Notes: generated by a model not told the origin, from the sequence alone. A stretch of 64,000 bases of DNA from Ralstonia soli (GCF_023955655.1 NZ_JAMXHT010000006.1:186001-250000); one strand, 5' to 3'. Counted from the first letter of the stretch, positions 8,194-18,296 are shown. Translations and numbers: made by a program.

Positions 8194-9396
8194 TTACATC
8201 TTCACAACGTCAAGGACGGTCTTCTTCTTGTCCTTGTAGTTGTACAGGGTGATCGAACCTTCCTTCAGGTCACCCTTGTCGTCGAACGCGATGTTGCCGA
8301 TCACGCCGTGATAGTTGGTTGCCGGCATGGCAGCCAGGATCTTGGCCGGATCGGTCGAGTTGGCACGCTTCATCGCGTCGATGACCACGTTGACGGCGTC
8401 ATACGTGAACGGTGCGTAGATCTGCACCGGCGTGTTGAAGCGCGCTTGATACTTCTTCTCGAAGTCTGCGCCCTTCTCCATCTTCGACAGCGCCAGGCCC
8501 GCTTCCGAGCAGACGATGTTGTCGATGGCGTCGCCAGCCAGTTCAGCAACCTTGTCGGTACACACGCCGTCGCCGCCAACGATCTTGGCCGTGATGCCCA
8601 GTTCCTTGGCCTGCTTGGCGAACGGACCGCCGGTGGCATCCATGCCGCCGTACATGATCACGTCCGGCTTCTTGCCCTTGATCTTGGTCAGAATGGCCTT
8701 GAAGTCGGTCGCCTTGTCGTTGGTGGCTTCACGTGCCACGACGTTCACGCCGTCGGCCTTCGCGGTCTTCTCGAACTCGTCGGCCAGGCCCTTACCGTAG
8801 GCGGTGGCATCGTCAACGATGGCCACGGTCTTGGCGCCCAGGGTCTTGGCGGCGTAGTTCGCCAGTGCCGGACCTTGCTGCGCGTCGGTGGCAACCACGC
8901 GGTAGGTCGTCTTGAAGCCCTGCTTGGTGTAGTCGGGGTTGGTCGACGACGGCGAGATCTGCACGATGCCTGCATCGCTGTAGATCTTGGAAGCCGGAAT
9001 CGAAACGCCCGAATTCAGGTGGCCAACGACAGCAACAACGTGCTCGTCAACCAGCTTCTGCGCCACGGCAGTGCCGGTCTTCGGGTCGCCCGCATCGTCT
9101 TCACCGACCAGTTCCAGCTTGATCTTCTTGCCGTCGATGGTCAGGCCTTCCTTGTTGGCTTCTTCAACGGCCAGACGTGCGCCGTTTTCGTTGTCTTTGC
9201 CAAGGTGAGCAATACCGCCCGTCAGCGGTGCAGCATGACCGATCTTGACGACGGTCTCGCCGCCGGCAGCAGCCGGAGCCGACGTTGCTGCAGGTGCAGC
9301 AGCTTGGTCTGCGGGCTTTTCCTCGTTCTTACCGCAAGCTGCTACGAGTGCCACGGCAGCCGCAAGCGGCAGAACTTTGGCAAACTTAATTTGCAT
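8194..9396 (-). CDS. livJ: Branched-chain amino acid-binding lipoprotein of the Liv ABC transporter
   Basis: The 400-residue protein is a type I periplasmic-binding protein. The N-terminus is a lipoprotein signal with lipobox LVAAC and acylated C21, then an Ala/Pro-rich linker and the Leu/Ile/Val-binding fold (KIGHAAPLTGGIAHLGKDNE; VVGHLNSGVSIPAS). The ligand class is inferred from the downstream permease genes. Lipid anchoring is a difference from the free E. coli LivJ. The ATG at 9396 is supported by AGGAGA 8 bases upstream; the frame extends to 9531, but that part covers the promoter. Confidence 0.92.
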   Translation of the reverse strand: MQIKFAKVLPLAAAVALVAACGKNEEKPADQAAAPAATSAPAAAGGETVVKIGHAAPLTGGIAHLGKDNENGARLAVEEANKEGLTIDGKKIKLELVGEDDAGDPKTGTAVAQKLVDEHVVAVVGHLNSGVSIPASKIYSDAGIVQISPSSTNPDYTKQGFKTTYRVVATDAQQGPALANYAAKTLGAKTVAIVDDATAYGKGLADEFEKTAKADGVNVVAREATNDKATDFKAILTKIKGKKPDVIMYGGMDATGGPFAKQAKELGITAKIVGGDGVCTDKVAELAGDAIDNIVCSEAGLALSKMEKGADFEKKYQARFNTPVQIYAPFTYDAVNVVIDAMKRANSTDPAKILAAMPATNYHGVIGNIAFDDKGDLKEGSITLYNYKDKKKTVLDVVKM

Positions 9397-9467
9397 GAGT
9401 GATCTCCTAGATCTCGCAAGAGCAAGGAGAGCGTCCTGCCTCCCGGCCGCTCCCCCCGCGCCGATTT

Positions 9468-9482
9468 GTTTCAATTTGAAAC
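9468..9482. promoter_or_regulatory. Perfect palindrome at the livJ transcription start (candidate operator)
   Basis: GTTTCAA-T-TTGAAAC is a perfect dyad with 7-bp arms. It covers the predicted livJ start point, 7 bases past the -10 box. This is the usual place for a repressor that blocks initiation. The cognate regulator is not evident in the window. Confidence 0.5.
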
Positions 9483-9488
9483 GCGCGC

Positions 9489-9516
9489 ATTGTATCCCCT
9501 TTTTTTGCGGATGCAA
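9489..9516 (-). promoter_or_regulatory. livJ promoter
   Basis: On the minus strand, TTGCAT (9516-9511), a 16-base A/G-rich spacer and TACAAT (9494-9489) match sigma70. Predicted start is about 9482, giving an 85-base leader. Confidence 0.6.
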
Positions 9517-9743
9517 TACGCGTCGCAACAACGATTTTTACCGTAATTACGCCGCTTTACGGGCTTTCCCCAATGCCCAAACAGGCGTCATTTCGCGCAG
9601 GCATGCGCGATAGGCAGACGGGTCTATCAAGAACCGTGCCAGAGTAAGGGAAACCCCCTATCCATGCGGGTTCCCGGTCGATACGCACGGTAAATCAAGG
9701 CTTCGGCGGTTTCGAAGTTGTTTTTGCGACGCACAAAATGAAA
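9517..9743. other. Intergenic region between livJ and ispH, no gene seen
   Basis: This lies between the livJ promoter and the ispH terminator. No frame here has coding character and no further clear regulatory element was found. On the right, 9803-9821 holds a 6-bp hairpin with a T-rich loop of unknown role. Confidence 0.5.
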
Positions 9744-9767
9744 CGGCCACTCTGGTTAGAGTGGCCG
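9735..9767 (-). terminator. Terminator of the fkpB-ispH operon
   Basis: A 10-bp perfect stem (9744-9753 with 9758-9767) and a GGTT loop are followed on the minus strand by TTTCATTTT. It lies about 80 bases after the ispH stop. Confidence 0.75.
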
Positions 9768-9849
9768 CTGCATGTTGAAAGCGCTTTACGCACCGCACTA
9801 GGGCGCACTGTTTTTGTGCGCTTTTAAGTGGGCATTTACATAAACGCGT

Positions 9850-10824
9850 TCAATTGATTTGAAGTCCCCTCGGAAGGGGGAAGGACATGTTTTCCTGAAT
9901 ACCATCCAGCGGACGGACGGTGCGCGCGCCTAGCGCCTTGAGCCGATCGACGATCGATTGCGCCAATTCTTCCGGCGCTGAAGCACCCGCCGTCAGGCCC
10001 ACGCGGCGCTTGCCGGCCACCCATTCGGGTTTCACCTGCTCGGGCGTATCCACCATATAGGCGGGCACGCCCAGCTTTTCGGCCAGCTCACGCAGGCGGT
10101 TGGAGTTTGAACTGTTCGGGCTGCCGACCACGATCACCACTTCCACTTGGGGCGCCATGAATTTCACGGCGTCCTGGCGGTTCTGGGTGGCGTAGCAGAT
10201 GTCTTGCTTCTTGGGCTCATGCACGGCCGGAAAGCGCGCCTTGATGGCCGCCACGATCTCCTGCGTCTCGTCGACCGACAGCGTGGTCTGCGTGACGTAT
10301 GCCAGGCGCGTCGGATCCTTCACCACGAGATGCGCAACGTCATCGACGGATTCGACCAGCAGCATGCCGTCGTTCGCCTGACCCATCGTGCCTTCCACTT
10401 CAGGATGCCCCTTGTGGCCGATCATGATGATCTCGAAGCCCTGCGCCCGCATTTTCGAGACTTCAACGTGCACCTTGGTCACCAGCGGGCACGTTGCGTC
10501 GAACACGCGCAGGCCGCGCGCCTCCGCCGCCTCGCGCACCGCACGCGACACGCCGTGCGCGCTGAAGATGACGGTGCCGCCCACCGGCACATCGTCGAGT
10601 TCCTGCACGAACACCGCGCCCTTGTTGCGCAGGTCGCCCACCACATAGGCGTTGTGCACGATCTCGTGGCGCACGTAGATCGGCGCGCCAAACAACTCGA
10701 GCGCGCGCTCGACGATCTCAATGGCGCGATCCACGCCGGCGCAAAAGCCACGCGGCTGCGCGAGCAGAACCTCGGCGTCGGCTTGGGTGACAGGATCGAT
10801 CGGGGCGTTCACGGCGTTGCTCAT
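9850..10824 (-). CDS. ispH: 4-hydroxy-3-methylbut-2-enyl diphosphate reductase
   Basis: The 324-residue protein has the three 4Fe-4S cysteines of the LytB/IspH family: C28 in PRGFCAGV, C112 in DATCPLV and C210 in [11 protein letters not shown]. It also has the substrate histidines H58 and H90 and the catalytic [10 protein letters not shown] segment. It makes IPP and DMAPP in the last step of the MEP isoprenoid pathway. Its ATG overlaps the stop of the FKBP gene by one base (TAATG), indicating translational coupling, an arrangement common in proteobacteria. Confidence 0.96.
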   Translation of the reverse strand: MSNAVNAPIDPVTQADAEVLLAQPRGFCAGVDRAIEIVERALELFGAPIYVRHEIVHNAYVVGDLRNKGAVFVQELDDVPVGGTVIFSAHGVSRAVREAAEARGLRVFDATCPLVTKVHVEVSKMRAQGFEIIMIGHKGHPEVEGTMGQANDGMLLVESVDDVAHLVVKDPTRLAYVTQTTLSVDETQEIVAAIKARFPAVHEPKKQDICYATQNRQDAVKFMAPQVEVVIVVGSPNSSNSNRLRELAEKLGVPAYMVDTPEQVKPEWVAGKRRVGLTAGASAPEELAQSIVDRLKALGARTVRPLDGIQENMSFPLPRGLQIN

Positions 10825-11312
10825 TACAGAATGCCGATGAGCTGGACTTCAAACACGATGGTCTGGCCAGCCAGCGGGTGGTTGAAATCGAACAGCGCGG
10901 AAGTCTCGCCGACTTCCTTGAGCACGCCGGCGTACTTGCCGCCGGATGGCGCATTGAACTCAACGAGATCGCCCGGCTGGTAGTCCTCTTCAAACGAGGA
11001 GTTCTCGCGCAGCGTGGCCAGAGACACGCGCTGCAGCAGCTCCGGGTTGCGCGGCCCGAATGCATGTTCGGGCGCCAGGCGGAAGGTCGTGCGCTCGCCC
11101 TCGCGCATGCCGAACAGCGCCTGCTCCAGCGTCGGCGCCATCTGGCCCTGGCCCAGCAGCAGCGTGGCCGGCTTGTCGTCAAACGTCGTGACGATGTCCG
11201 TGTCGTTTTCCAGCGCGATGCGGTAGTGCAGCGTCAGGAAAGAATCCGGGCCAACCACCTTGCCCGCGCCGCTTGCTGCCCCGTTGGACGCCTCGTTCAC
11301 CAAATTTTGCAC
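10824..11312 (-). CDS. fkpB: FKBP-type peptidyl-prolyl isomerase, SlpA/FkpB type
   Basis: The 162-residue protein is an SlyD/SlpA-like FKBP. FKBP strands ([23 protein letters not shown] and [11 protein letters not shown]) enclose an insert-in-flap chaperone domain ([16 protein letters not shown]), with [17 protein letters not shown] beyond. The metal-binding His/Cys tail of SlyD is absent, which favours FkpB. It should assist folding in the cytoplasm. It is the first gene of a two-gene operon with ispH. Confidence 0.9.
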   Translation of the reverse strand: MQNLVNEASNGAASGAGKVVGPDSFLTLHYRIALENDTDIVTTFDDKPATLLLGQGQMAPTLEQALFGMREGERTTFRLAPEHAFGPRNPELLQRVSLATLRENSSFEEDYQPGDLVEFNAPSGGKYAGVLKEVGETSALFDFNHPLAGQTIVFEVQLIGIL

Positions 11313-11431
11313 GCTTAACCCGCTTGACCAAAAAGTAACCCGTTATTGTACGTCAGCCCTCCCTGCGCCCGCAGGCGCGGCGCCCGCCGCACACCTATAT
11401 CAATAGGGGCTTTTTCTCCTCGCGCTACCTT

Positions 11432-12106
11432 ATGGCAATCGTCGACTGGCCCGCCCACGAGCGGCCACGTGAAAAACTGCTCGCCCACGGCCCCGCCGCC
11501 CTTTCCGACGCAGAACTGCTTGCCATCTTCCTGCGCGTGGGTGTGCCCGGGAAAAGTGCCGTCGACCTCGCACGCGAACTGCTCACCCACTTTGGCTCGC
11601 TCGGGCGGCTGTGTCACGCGTCGCAACAGGAGTTCTCGTCAATCAATGGCATGGGGCCCGCCAAATACGCACAACTCCATGCGCTATTAGAAGTGGCACG
11701 GCGGGCGCTCAAGGAAGACATCAGCCACGGAAAGACCTTCGAATCCCCACAGAGCGTGAAGGATTTCCTGCGCCTGACGCTCGGCCACCGGCCACATGAG
11801 GTGTTCGCCTGTTTATTTCTAGATGTGCGGCACCGGCTGATTGCGTGGGAAGAACTGTTTCGCGGCACACTCACCGAGGCCCGCGTCTACCCACGCGAGA
11901 TTGCCAAGCGCGCCCTGCATCACAACGCAGCGGCCGTCGTCCTAGCCCACAACCACCCCACCGGCCACGCCGAGCCCAGCGAATCGGACATCACCCTAAC
12001 CCGGGAACTCTGCCGCGCACTGGCGCTGCTCGACGTGATTGTTCTGGATCACATGATCGTCGGCCGCACCACGGTCTACGGCTTCCTGGAACACGGCAAG
12101 ATGTAG
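11432..12106 (+). CDS. radC: RadC family JAB-domain protein
   Basis: The 224-residue protein has an N-terminal helix-hairpin-helix region ([11 protein letters not shown]) and a C-terminal JAB/MPN metalloprotease-like domain. The zinc motif is H173-x-H175 with D186 in [15 protein letters not shown], and the upstream glutamate sits in [16 protein letters not shown]. The family was named for DNA repair, but its function is unsettled. It is divergent from fkpB with about 120 bases between them and sits just upstream of rpmB. Confidence 0.92.
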   Translation: MAIVDWPAHERPREKLLAHGPAALSDAELLAIFLRVGVPGKSAVDLARELLTHFGSLGRLCHASQQEFSSINGMGPAKYAQLHALLEVARRALKEDISHGKTFESPQSVKDFLRLTLGHRPHEVFACLFLDVRHRLIAWEELFRGTLTEARVYPREIAKRALHHNAAAVVLAHNHPTGHAEPSESDITLTRELCRALALLDVIVLDHMIVGRTTVYGFLEHGKM

Positions 12107-12153
12107 CGCGGACGCCGCATCACGCGTTGCTCAACGGCAATCCGCTGATCTCG

Positions 12154-12183
12154 TTGATTTGCCAGCAGTTTTGTGTGTATAAT
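12154..12183 (+). promoter_or_regulatory. rpmB-rpmG promoter
   Basis: TTGATT (12154-12159), an 18-base spacer and a consensus TATAAT (12178-12183) are present. Predicted start is about 12190, giving a leader of nearly 100 bases with a structured segment at 12208-12260. Confidence 0.75.
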
Positions 12184-12207
12184 CCGCGTTTCGCTGAAGT
12201 CCCACCT

Positions 12208-12260
12208 CTACAGTGGCGCTGCGCTTGGTTTTGGTCCCAGCGCCCGGTCGCAAACTGTAG
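12208..12260 (+). promoter_or_regulatory. Structured rpmB leader, candidate ribosomal-protein autoregulatory element
   Basis: A continuous 14-base strand (12208-12221) pairs in two parts. CTACAGT pairs with ACTGTAG at 12254-12260, and GGCGCTG pairs with CAGCGCC at 12238-12244. A 9-base bulge lies on one side, with a 16-base loop. The Shine-Dalgarno TTAGGAG lies 14 bases past the fold. Stem-bulge-stem leaders that mimic rRNA sites are common for ribosomal proteins; this assignment is inference. Confidence 0.45.
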
Positions 12261-12286
12261 CCAACGAATTAAGTTAGGAGTGCTCC

Positions 12287-12520
12287 ATGGCACGCGTCTG
12301 TCAAGTGACCGGGAAAGCGCCGATGGTCGGCAATAACGTTTCCCACGCAAACAACAAGACCAAGCGCCGTTTTCTGCCGAACCTGCAGAATCGCCGCTTC
12401 TGGGTCGAATCCGAAAACCGCTGGGTGAGCCTGCGCGTGTCGAACGCCGGTCTGCGCCTGATCGATAAAAAAGGCATCGACGAAGTGCTCGTGGACCTGC
12501 GCGCACGCGGCGAAGTCTAA
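12287..12520 (+). CDS. rpmB: 50S ribosomal protein L28
   Basis: The 77-residue protein starts [20 protein letters not shown] and continues with [12 protein letters not shown], the standard bL28 sequence at full length. It is a component of the large ribosomal subunit. It is first in the rpmB-rpmG pair, 14 bases before rpmG, behind its own promoter and a structured leader. Confidence 0.98.
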   Translation: MARVCQVTGKAPMVGNNVSHANNKTKRRFLPNLQNRRFWVESENRWVSLRVSNAGLRLIDKKGIDEVLVDLRARGEV

Positions 12521-12534
12521 TTAGGAGTTAAATC

Positions 12535-12705
12535 ATGGCCAGCAAAGGCGGACGCGACAAGATCAAGCTGGAATCGACCGCAGGTACGGGTCATTTCTAC
12601 ACGACCACCAAGAACAAGCGCACCAAGCCGGAAAAGATGGAGATCATGAAGTTCGATCCCGTCGCCCGCAAGCACGTCGCTTACAAGGAAACCAAGATCA
12701 AGTAA
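12535..12705 (+). CDS. rpmG: 50S ribosomal protein L33
   Basis: The 56-codon frame starts [14 protein letters not shown] and ends in [11 protein letters not shown]. This is full-length bL33 of the zinc-free type, as none of the paired cysteines is present. An AGGAG site precedes the ATG. It forms an operon with rpmB and is followed by a strong terminator. Confidence 0.97.
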   Translation: MASKGGRDKIKLESTAGTGHFYTTTKNKRTKPEKMEIMKFDPVARKHVAYKETKIK

Positions 12706-12750
12706 TCCTCGCGATTGCTGTGGCTTGTTTCCGTCGGCACGACCGACAGC

Positions 12751-12778
12751 AAAAACCCGCTCCAAGGCGGGTTTTTTG
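12751..12778 (+). terminator. Terminator of rpmB-rpmG
   Basis: AAAAACCCGC, a 6-base loop and GCGGGTTTTTT form a strong intrinsic terminator 45 bases after rpmG. Confidence 0.9.
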
Positions 12779-12892
12779 TTGCCTGTCGTTTGACGCAAGC
12801 CGCGGTGTACACTGCTCCCCTTTCCGATTGACACGCGACTGCACTGACTTTGCCAGCACGCAGCCGCGTCTGCCCAGCGTCTTGCGTCTTCC

Positions 12893-14494
12893 ATGAATTT
12901 CGATGTTGCCGTTGTTGGCAGTGGCCTGGCGGGCCTGACCGTCGCCCTGCACCTCGCCGATCACCGCCGTGTGGTCGTCATCAGCAAGCGCAGCCTGCCG
13001 GAAGGCGCCAGCGACTGGGCACAGGGTGGCATCGCAGCCGTGCTCGACTCGGGCGACAGCCATGACGAGCACGTTGACGACACGCTCATCGCCGGCGCTG
13101 GCCTGTGCGATGAGGCGGCCACACGCTACATCGTCGAAAATGGGCGCTCCGCCATCGAATGGCTGATCAACCACGGCGTGCCTTTCACCCGCGATGAACA
13201 AGCCGAACTTGGCTTCCATCTCACGCGCGAGGGCGGCCACCGCCACCGCCGCATCATCCACGCGGCAGATGCTACCGGCCATGCCGTGGTAACGACGCTG
13301 GTGGAGAAAGTCCGCAATCACCCGAACATCACGCTGCTGGAAGACCACTTCGCGATCGACCTGATTACCGACGCAAAACTGGGACTACCGGGCATGCGCT
13401 GTCACGGCCTGTATGTGCTCGATTGCGAGAGCGGCCACGTGAAGACGCTCACCGCCAGCCAGACCGTGATGGCCACGGGTGGTGCGGGCAAGGTCTATCT
13501 CTATACGACGAATCCGGACACCGCCAGCGGTGACGGCATCGCGATGGCATGGCGCGCAGGCTGCCGCGTGGCGAACATGGAGTTCATCCAGTTCCATCCG
13601 ACCTGCCTGTACCACCCGTTCGCCAAATCGTTCCTGATTACCGAAGCCGTGCGCGGCGAGGGCGGCAAGCTGATCTTGCCCGACGGCACGCGCTTCATGC
13701 CCGCGCACGACGAGCGCGCCGAACTGGCCCCGCGCGACATCGTCGCCCGCGCCATCGACTTCGAGATGAAGAAGCGCGGCCTGGACTGTGTGTACCTGGA
13801 CATCAGCCACCAGAGCCCTGAATTCCTCCAGGAACACTTCCCGACCATCCTGGCGCGCTGCCTGGAACTCGGCATCGACATCACGCGCGAGCCGATTCCG
13901 GTCGTGCCGGCGGCGCACTACACGTGTGGCGGCGTGGTGACGGATCACCTGGGCCGCACCGATATCGCGGGGCTGTATGCCGTGGGCGAGACGGCCTACA
14001 CCGGCCTGCACGGCGCCAACCGGCTGGCAAGCAACTCGCTGCTCGAATGCATGGTGATCGGTCGTGGCGCGGCGGAAGACATCCTCGCGCAGCCCCAATC
14101 GAAGCCGACGTCGGTACAGATTCCCGCATGGGACGAAAGCCGCGTGACCGATGCCGATGAGGAAGTCGTCGTCTCGCACAACTGGGACGAACTGCGCCGC
14201 ATGATGTGGAACTACGTCGGCATCGTGCGCACGAACAAACGGCTGGAACGCGCGCAGCACCGCATTGCCCTGCTGCGCGAAGAGATTGCGGAGTACTACG
14301 CCAACTTCCGCGTCGGCCACGACCTGCTGGAGCTGCGCAACCTCGTCGAAGTGGCCTCGCTGATCGTCGACAGCGCGCTGTCACGGCATGAGAGCCGCGG
14401 CCTGCATTTCTCGCGCGACTACCCGGAGACGCTGCCCAAGGCACTGCCGACGGTCATGCAGCCGACCCATCGGCAGATCGCGCGCAAGCGCTAA
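12893..14494 (+). CDS. nadB: L-aspartate oxidase
   Basis: The 533-residue flavoprotein has the N-terminal dinucleotide motif [10 protein letters not shown]. The fumarate-reductase-type core includes [10 protein letters not shown] and the active-site segment HTGG-like [14 protein letters not shown]. It also has [12 protein letters not shown], where succinate dehydrogenases bind substrate, and a C-terminal helical domain. It oxidises aspartate to iminoaspartate, the first step of de novo NAD synthesis, feeding NadA. It faces nadC-nadA on the other strand with only 7 bases between stops, so the pathway is split into two convergent units here. Confidence 0.95.
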   Translation: MNFDVAVVGSGLAGLTVALHLADHRRVVVISKRSLPEGASDWAQGGIAAVLDSGDSHDEHVDDTLIAGAGLCDEAATRYIVENGRSAIEWLINHGVPFTRDEQAELGFHLTREGGHRHRRIIHAADATGHAVVTTLVEKVRNHPNITLLEDHFAIDLITDAKLGLPGMRCHGLYVLDCESGHVKTLTASQTVMATGGAGKVYLYTTNPDTASGDGIAMAWRAGCRVANMEFIQFHPTCLYHPFAKSFLITEAVRGEGGKLILPDGTRFMPAHDERAELAPRDIVARAIDFEMKKRGLDCVYLDISHQSPEFLQEHFPTILARCLELGIDITREPIPVVPAAHYTCGGVVTDHLGRTDIAGLYAVGETAYTGLHGANRLASNSLLECMVIGRGAAEDILAQPQSKPTSVQIPAWDESRVTDADEEVVVSHNWDELRRMMWNYVGIVRTNKRLERAQHRIALLREEIAEYYANFRVGHDLLELRNLVEVASLIVDSALSRHESRGLHFSRDYPETLPKALPTVMQPTHRQIARKR

Positions 14495-14501
14495 GCGTTA
14501 T

Positions 14502-15389
14502 TCAGTCAACAATCCGCAGGGAGTAGTCGGTCGCGCGCACGTCCTTCGTGAGCGCACCGACGGAGATGCGATCGACGCCCGTTTCGGCAAACGCGCGGAT
14601 CGTGTCGATGTTCACGCCGCCGGACACCTCCAGTAGCGCTCGCCCTGCCGTCACGCGCACAGCCTCTCGCATTGCCGGCGTGTCGAAGTTGTCGAGCAGC
14701 ACGGACGTGGCACCCGCCGCCAGCGCTTCATCAAGCTGTGCCAGCGTTTCGACTTCCACCTGGATCGGCACACCGGCATTCAACGCCTGCGCTGCACGCA
14801 GGGCCGCCGTCACCCCACCTGCAGCGGCGATGTGGTTTTCCTTGATCAGGATACCGTCGTACAGGGCCAGGCGCTGGTTCTCACCGCCACCGATGCGCAC
14901 GGCGTACTTCTGTGCAAGACGCAGGCCGGGCAGCGTCTTGCGCGTATCGAGCACGCGGGCGCGCGTGCCGGCGATGACCCCCGCGTAGCGCGACGTGGCC
15001 GTCGCCACACCGGAGAGCAATTGCAGGAAGTTCAGCGAGGGGCGCTCTGCAGTCAGCAGCGAACGCGCGGGGCCTTCGATCTCGCACACCACCGAATCAG
15101 GCGCCATGCGATCGCCTTCGTGCTGGCGCCACGTCACGCGCAGCGTCGGATCGACGGCGCGCATGCAGGCGTCGAACCAGGGCGTGCCGCACAGCACCGC
15201 GTCTTCGCGCACGATCACACGGGCGCGCGCATGTCGTTCGGCAGGAACCAGCAAGCCGGTGCGATCGCCCGTGCCGACGTCTTCGGCAATGGCGGCCGCC
15301 ACATTCGCGGCCAGCGCTTCATGCAACGCCGGGCCGAAACTGTCGAAAACCGCCTGCGCGGCGTTCACGTTCATCTGAGTCGCCGTCAT
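14502..15389 (-). CDS. nadC: Quinolinate phosphoribosyltransferase (decarboxylating)
   Basis: The 295-residue protein shows the NadC landmarks [44 protein letters not shown] (substrate-binding Arg and Lys) and [15 protein letters not shown]. It makes nicotinate mononucleotide from quinolinate and PRPP. Its ATG overlaps the nadA stop by four bases (ATGA), so it is translated after nadA. Confidence 0.95.
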   Translation of the reverse strand: MTATQMNVNAAQAVFDSFGPALHEALAANVAAAIAEDVGTGDRTGLLVPAERHARARVIVREDAVLCGTPWFDACMRAVDPTLRVTWRQHEGDRMAPDSVVCEIEGPARSLLTAERPSLNFLQLLSGVATATSRYAGVIAGTRARVLDTRKTLPGLRLAQKYAVRIGGGENQRLALYDGILIKENHIAAAGGVTAALRAAQALNAGVPIQVEVETLAQLDEALAAGATSVLLDNFDTPAMREAVRVTAGRALLEVSGGVNIDTIRAFAETGVDRISVGALTKDVRATDYSLRIVD

Positions 15390-16543
15390 GCCGGGCCAAC
15401 TCCCTGGAAAAGTTGTGCATTGGCAGCCAGCTCGCCTTGGGGCCGAACTGCAGCCTTCTCACGCGCAGCAAAGTCGAGCATGCGGTCGATGCAGACCACG
15501 GCCTGTTTGCCGATGGCCGGATCGACATGAATTTCGTTGCGGCCGTTTTCCAGCACTTCAGCCAGATTCGTGAGCGCGTTCATCGCCATCCACGGGCAGT
15601 GCGCGCAGCTCTTGCAGGTCGCGCTGTTGCCGGCGGTCGGCGCCTCGATGAAGAGCTTGCCCGGCGCGGCCATGCGCATCTTGTGCAGGATGCCGTTGTC
15701 GGTCGCGACGATGAATTCGTTGGCCGACAGGGACTGCGCGGCCGCGATCAGTTGCGAGGTGGAGCCCACCACGTCGGCCTGCGCGACCACCGATTCCGGC
15801 GATTCGGGGTGCACGAGGATCTTCGCGTTCGGATGTTCAGCGCGCAGCAGGTCGAGCTCCACGCCCTTGAACTCGTCGTGCACAAGGCATGAGCCCTGCC
15901 ACAGCAGCATGTCGGCACCGGTCTGCTTTTGGATGTAGCTGCCGAGGTGGCGGTCAGGCGCCCAGAGGATCTTCTTACCCTGCGCGTGCAGGTGTTGCAC
16001 GATCTTCAGCCCGATGGACGACGTCACCATCCAGTCCGCGCGCGCCTTCACCGCAGCGCTGGTATTGGCGTAGACGACCACGGTACGGTCCGGATGCGCG
16101 TCGCAGAAAGCGGCAAACTCATCCGACGGACAGCCCAGGTCCAGGGAGCAGGTCGCGTCCAGATCCGGCATCAGCACGGTCTTTTCGGGGCTGAGGATCT
16201 TGGCGGTCTCGCCCATGAAGCGCACACCGGCCACCACCAGCGTCTTGGCGGAATGATCCCGGCCAAAGCGCGCCATCTCCAGCGAGTCGGACACGCAACC
16301 ACCGGTCTCCTCGGCCAGGTCCTGCAGATCGGCGTCGACGTAGTAGTGCGCGACCAGCACCGCATCGCGTTCCTTGAGCAGGCGTTTGATGCGAGCCTTC
16401 AATTCGTCGCGCTCTTCTCGGGATAGCACGGGCGGCACCTTGGCCCAGGCGTGGGCAACGCAACTGGCACCGGATTGCCCAAGTTGGGCTTGGGCGAGCA
16501 TATCCGGGCGCTCGAATTCAACCGTCTTGATGTGGGTTTCCAT
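15386..16543 (-). CDS. nadA: Quinolinate synthase
   Basis: The 385-residue protein has the three-fold NadA repeat and the iron-sulphur cysteines seen in [21 protein letters not shown] and [11 protein letters not shown]. Substrate-binding segments are [17 protein letters not shown] and HPESPESVV. It condenses iminoaspartate with dihydroxyacetone phosphate to quinolinate using a 4Fe-4S cluster. It is first in a nadA-nadC operon. The cluster makes the step oxygen-sensitive. Confidence 0.95.
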   Translation of the reverse strand: METHIKTVEFERPDMLAQAQLGQSGASCVAHAWAKVPPVLSREERDELKARIKRLLKERDAVLVAHYYVDADLQDLAEETGGCVSDSLEMARFGRDHSAKTLVVAGVRFMGETAKILSPEKTVLMPDLDATCSLDLGCPSDEFAAFCDAHPDRTVVVYANTSAAVKARADWMVTSSIGLKIVQHLHAQGKKILWAPDRHLGSYIQKQTGADMLLWQGSCLVHDEFKGVELDLLRAEHPNAKILVHPESPESVVAQADVVGSTSQLIAAAQSLSANEFIVATDNGILHKMRMAAPGKLFIEAPTAGNSATCKSCAHCPWMAMNALTNLAEVLENGRNEIHVDPAIGKQAVVCIDRMLDFAAREKAAVRPQGELAANAQLFQGVGPA

Positions 16544-16681
16544 GATTGTCTCCCCGTCCCTTCATGCCATTAAGGCGCCGAAAAGCTGGCGCGGCAATGA
16601 AACGGACGGTGTGTGAGGAGGACTCGCGCCGCGATACGTAGTCGCAGCCTGTTAAAAAAATGAGTTGGGGCAGTTTACCCA

Positions 16682-16712
16682 AAAGAAAAGCCCCGCTGCG
16701 GAGCGGGGCTTC
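16682..16712 (-). terminator. Terminator of the desaturase gene
   Basis: A 10-bp stem AAGCCCCGCT / AGCGGGGCTT (16688-16712) and a 4-base loop are followed on the minus strand by TTCTTTT. It lies 20 bases after the desaturase stop. Confidence 0.85.
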
Positions 16713-16730
16713 ACCTATGAAACACGAAAC

Positions 16731-17921
16731 TCAGGCGTAACGGCGCAGGCGCACGGCAAATTCCTGCAGTGCATGGATGCCGCTTTCCTCTGCGCGCTTG
16801 CACCAGTCCTGCAGTTGATGCAGCAGTTGCTCACGCGTGGCGTTCGAGCGGCTCCACAGCGCACCCAGTTCGCGGCGCATTTCCACGAAAGTGTGCAGCG
16901 ACGAGTGGTCGGACACGATCTGCGAGAGCTGCTCGCGCTGCGGCGCGCCCAGCTTGGCCTCATCGCGGTGGAACCACTTACGGGCCGGTTTCAGTGCACG
17001 GTACTCCACATCACGCGAGGCCTTCAGCTTGGCCAGCTCTTGGCGATATGCAGCCTTGACCGTCTTGGCGTAGCGAGCCATCACGTCGTAGCGGTTGGCG
17101 ATGATGGCTTCCAGTGTGTTCTGGTCAACCGGCTTGGCATCGACAAAACGCGCCTTGGGCGCCACTTTCTTGACCTTGGCCAGACCGACAATTTCCAGTG
17201 CGCGGATGTAGCCCCAGCCGATGTCGAACTCGTACCACTTGACCGAGAACTTGGCCGACGTGGCGTACGTGTGGTGGTTGTTGTGCAGCTCTTCGCCACC
17301 GATGATGATGCCCCACGGGGACACGTTGGTCGAAGCGTCTTCGCAGTCGAAATTGCGGTAGCCCCAATAGTGGCCCAGGCCATTGATGATGCCGGCAGCG
17401 TGGATCGGGATCCACAGCATCTGCACCGCCCACACCGTCAGGCCGACCGCGCCGAACATCAGCACGTCGAGAATCAGCATGAGGCCAACGCCTTGCCACG
17501 TGAACTTGGAATACAGGTTGTGCTCGATCCAGTCATCCGGCGTGCCGTGGCTGAACTTCTCGATCGTTTCCTTGTTCTTGGCCTCGGCGCGATACAGCTC
17601 AGCGCCTTCGAACAGCACCTTGCGGATACCGCGCGTCTGCGGGCTGTGCGGATCGTCTTCGGTTTCGCACTTGGCGTGGTGCTTGCGGTGAATGGCGGTC
17701 CATTCACGGGTGACCATGCCGGTGGTCAGCCACAGCCAGAAACGGAAGAAATGGGCAGGAATCGGATGCAGATCCAGCGCACGGTGCGCCTGGCAACGAT
17801 GCAGAAAGATCGTGACGGCAGCGATGGTGATGTGCGTCACCACCAGCGTGAAAATCAGGATTTGCCACCACGCCCAGTTCAGGGTGCCGTTGGCAAGGAA
17901 ATTCAGAATGGAGTCGATCAA
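16731..17921 (-). CDS. Membrane acyl-CoA (fatty acid) desaturase
   Basis: The 396-residue protein has the three histidine boxes of membrane di-iron desaturases: HRCQAHR, HRKHH and HNNHH. Four hydrophobic segments surround them, and a long soluble C-terminal tail of about 150 residues follows. It should insert a cis double bond, probably delta-9, into acyl chains and so adjust membrane fluidity with O2. The start is probably TTG at 17921, with GGAG six bases upstream. The frame also allows TTG at 17939. Confidence 0.85.
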   Translation of the reverse strand: MIDSILNFLANGTLNWAWWQILIFTLVVTHITIAAVTIFLHRCQAHRALDLHPIPAHFFRFWLWLTTGMVTREWTAIHRKHHAKCETEDDPHSPQTRGIRKVLFEGAELYRAEAKNKETIEKFSHGTPDDWIEHNLYSKFTWQGVGLMLILDVLMFGAVGLTVWAVQMLWIPIHAAGIINGLGHYWGYRNFDCEDASTNVSPWGIIIGGEELHNNHHTYATSAKFSVKWYEFDIGWGYIRALEIVGLAKVKKVAPKARFVDAKPVDQNTLEAIIANRYDVMARYAKTVKAAYRQELAKLKASRDVEYRALKPARKWFHRDEAKLGAPQREQLSQIVSDHSSLHTFVEMRRELGALWSRSNATREQLLHQLQDWCKRAEESGIHALQEFAVRLRRYA

Positions 17922-18296
17922 AGTGTTCTCCGTGGTCAACTCGGGGTGATCAAGGCAGCCTTAGGTCCGTCAATCGATCGGGACGTTGCTGCCTCTTGAG
18001 GCCATCCACTGTCGCAGGGTTGCGACAGTGGGGTCGTCTTGGCGGGGATTCGAGTGTTGGCACCCGGCTTGCGCGTCACATCGGCGAGCTTCCAGCCGCC
18101 TGTCATATGACCTCCGCCCCTGCGCAATACAAGGCGTCCGCGGCGCTTTATGCCGCAAAACCTAAGCATTTGCGACGGGCCGTCTGGTTCCTCTGTGGGA
18201 GCATCCGGCATTTTAACCGAATACCCCCTCTATTCCATGGGGGAAAACCGCCAATTTGACCTCGGACAAGCCGGTGCCGTTCCGCAAACGGGCGCG
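17922..18296. other. Upstream region of the desaturase with a 10-bp dyad
   Basis: No gene is seen. CCACTGTCGC (18006-18015) and GCGACAGTGG (18022-18031) form a perfect inverted repeat with a 6-base spacer, about 85 bases upstream of the desaturase start. No T-run follows on either strand, which favours a protein-binding site or RNA fold over a terminator. Confidence 0.4.

Noticed and set aside
9803-9821. GCGCAC/GTGCGC hairpin as a plus-strand terminator
   Set aside because: There is no plus-strand gene upstream and the stem is only 6 bp; the better minus-strand terminator is at 9744-9767.
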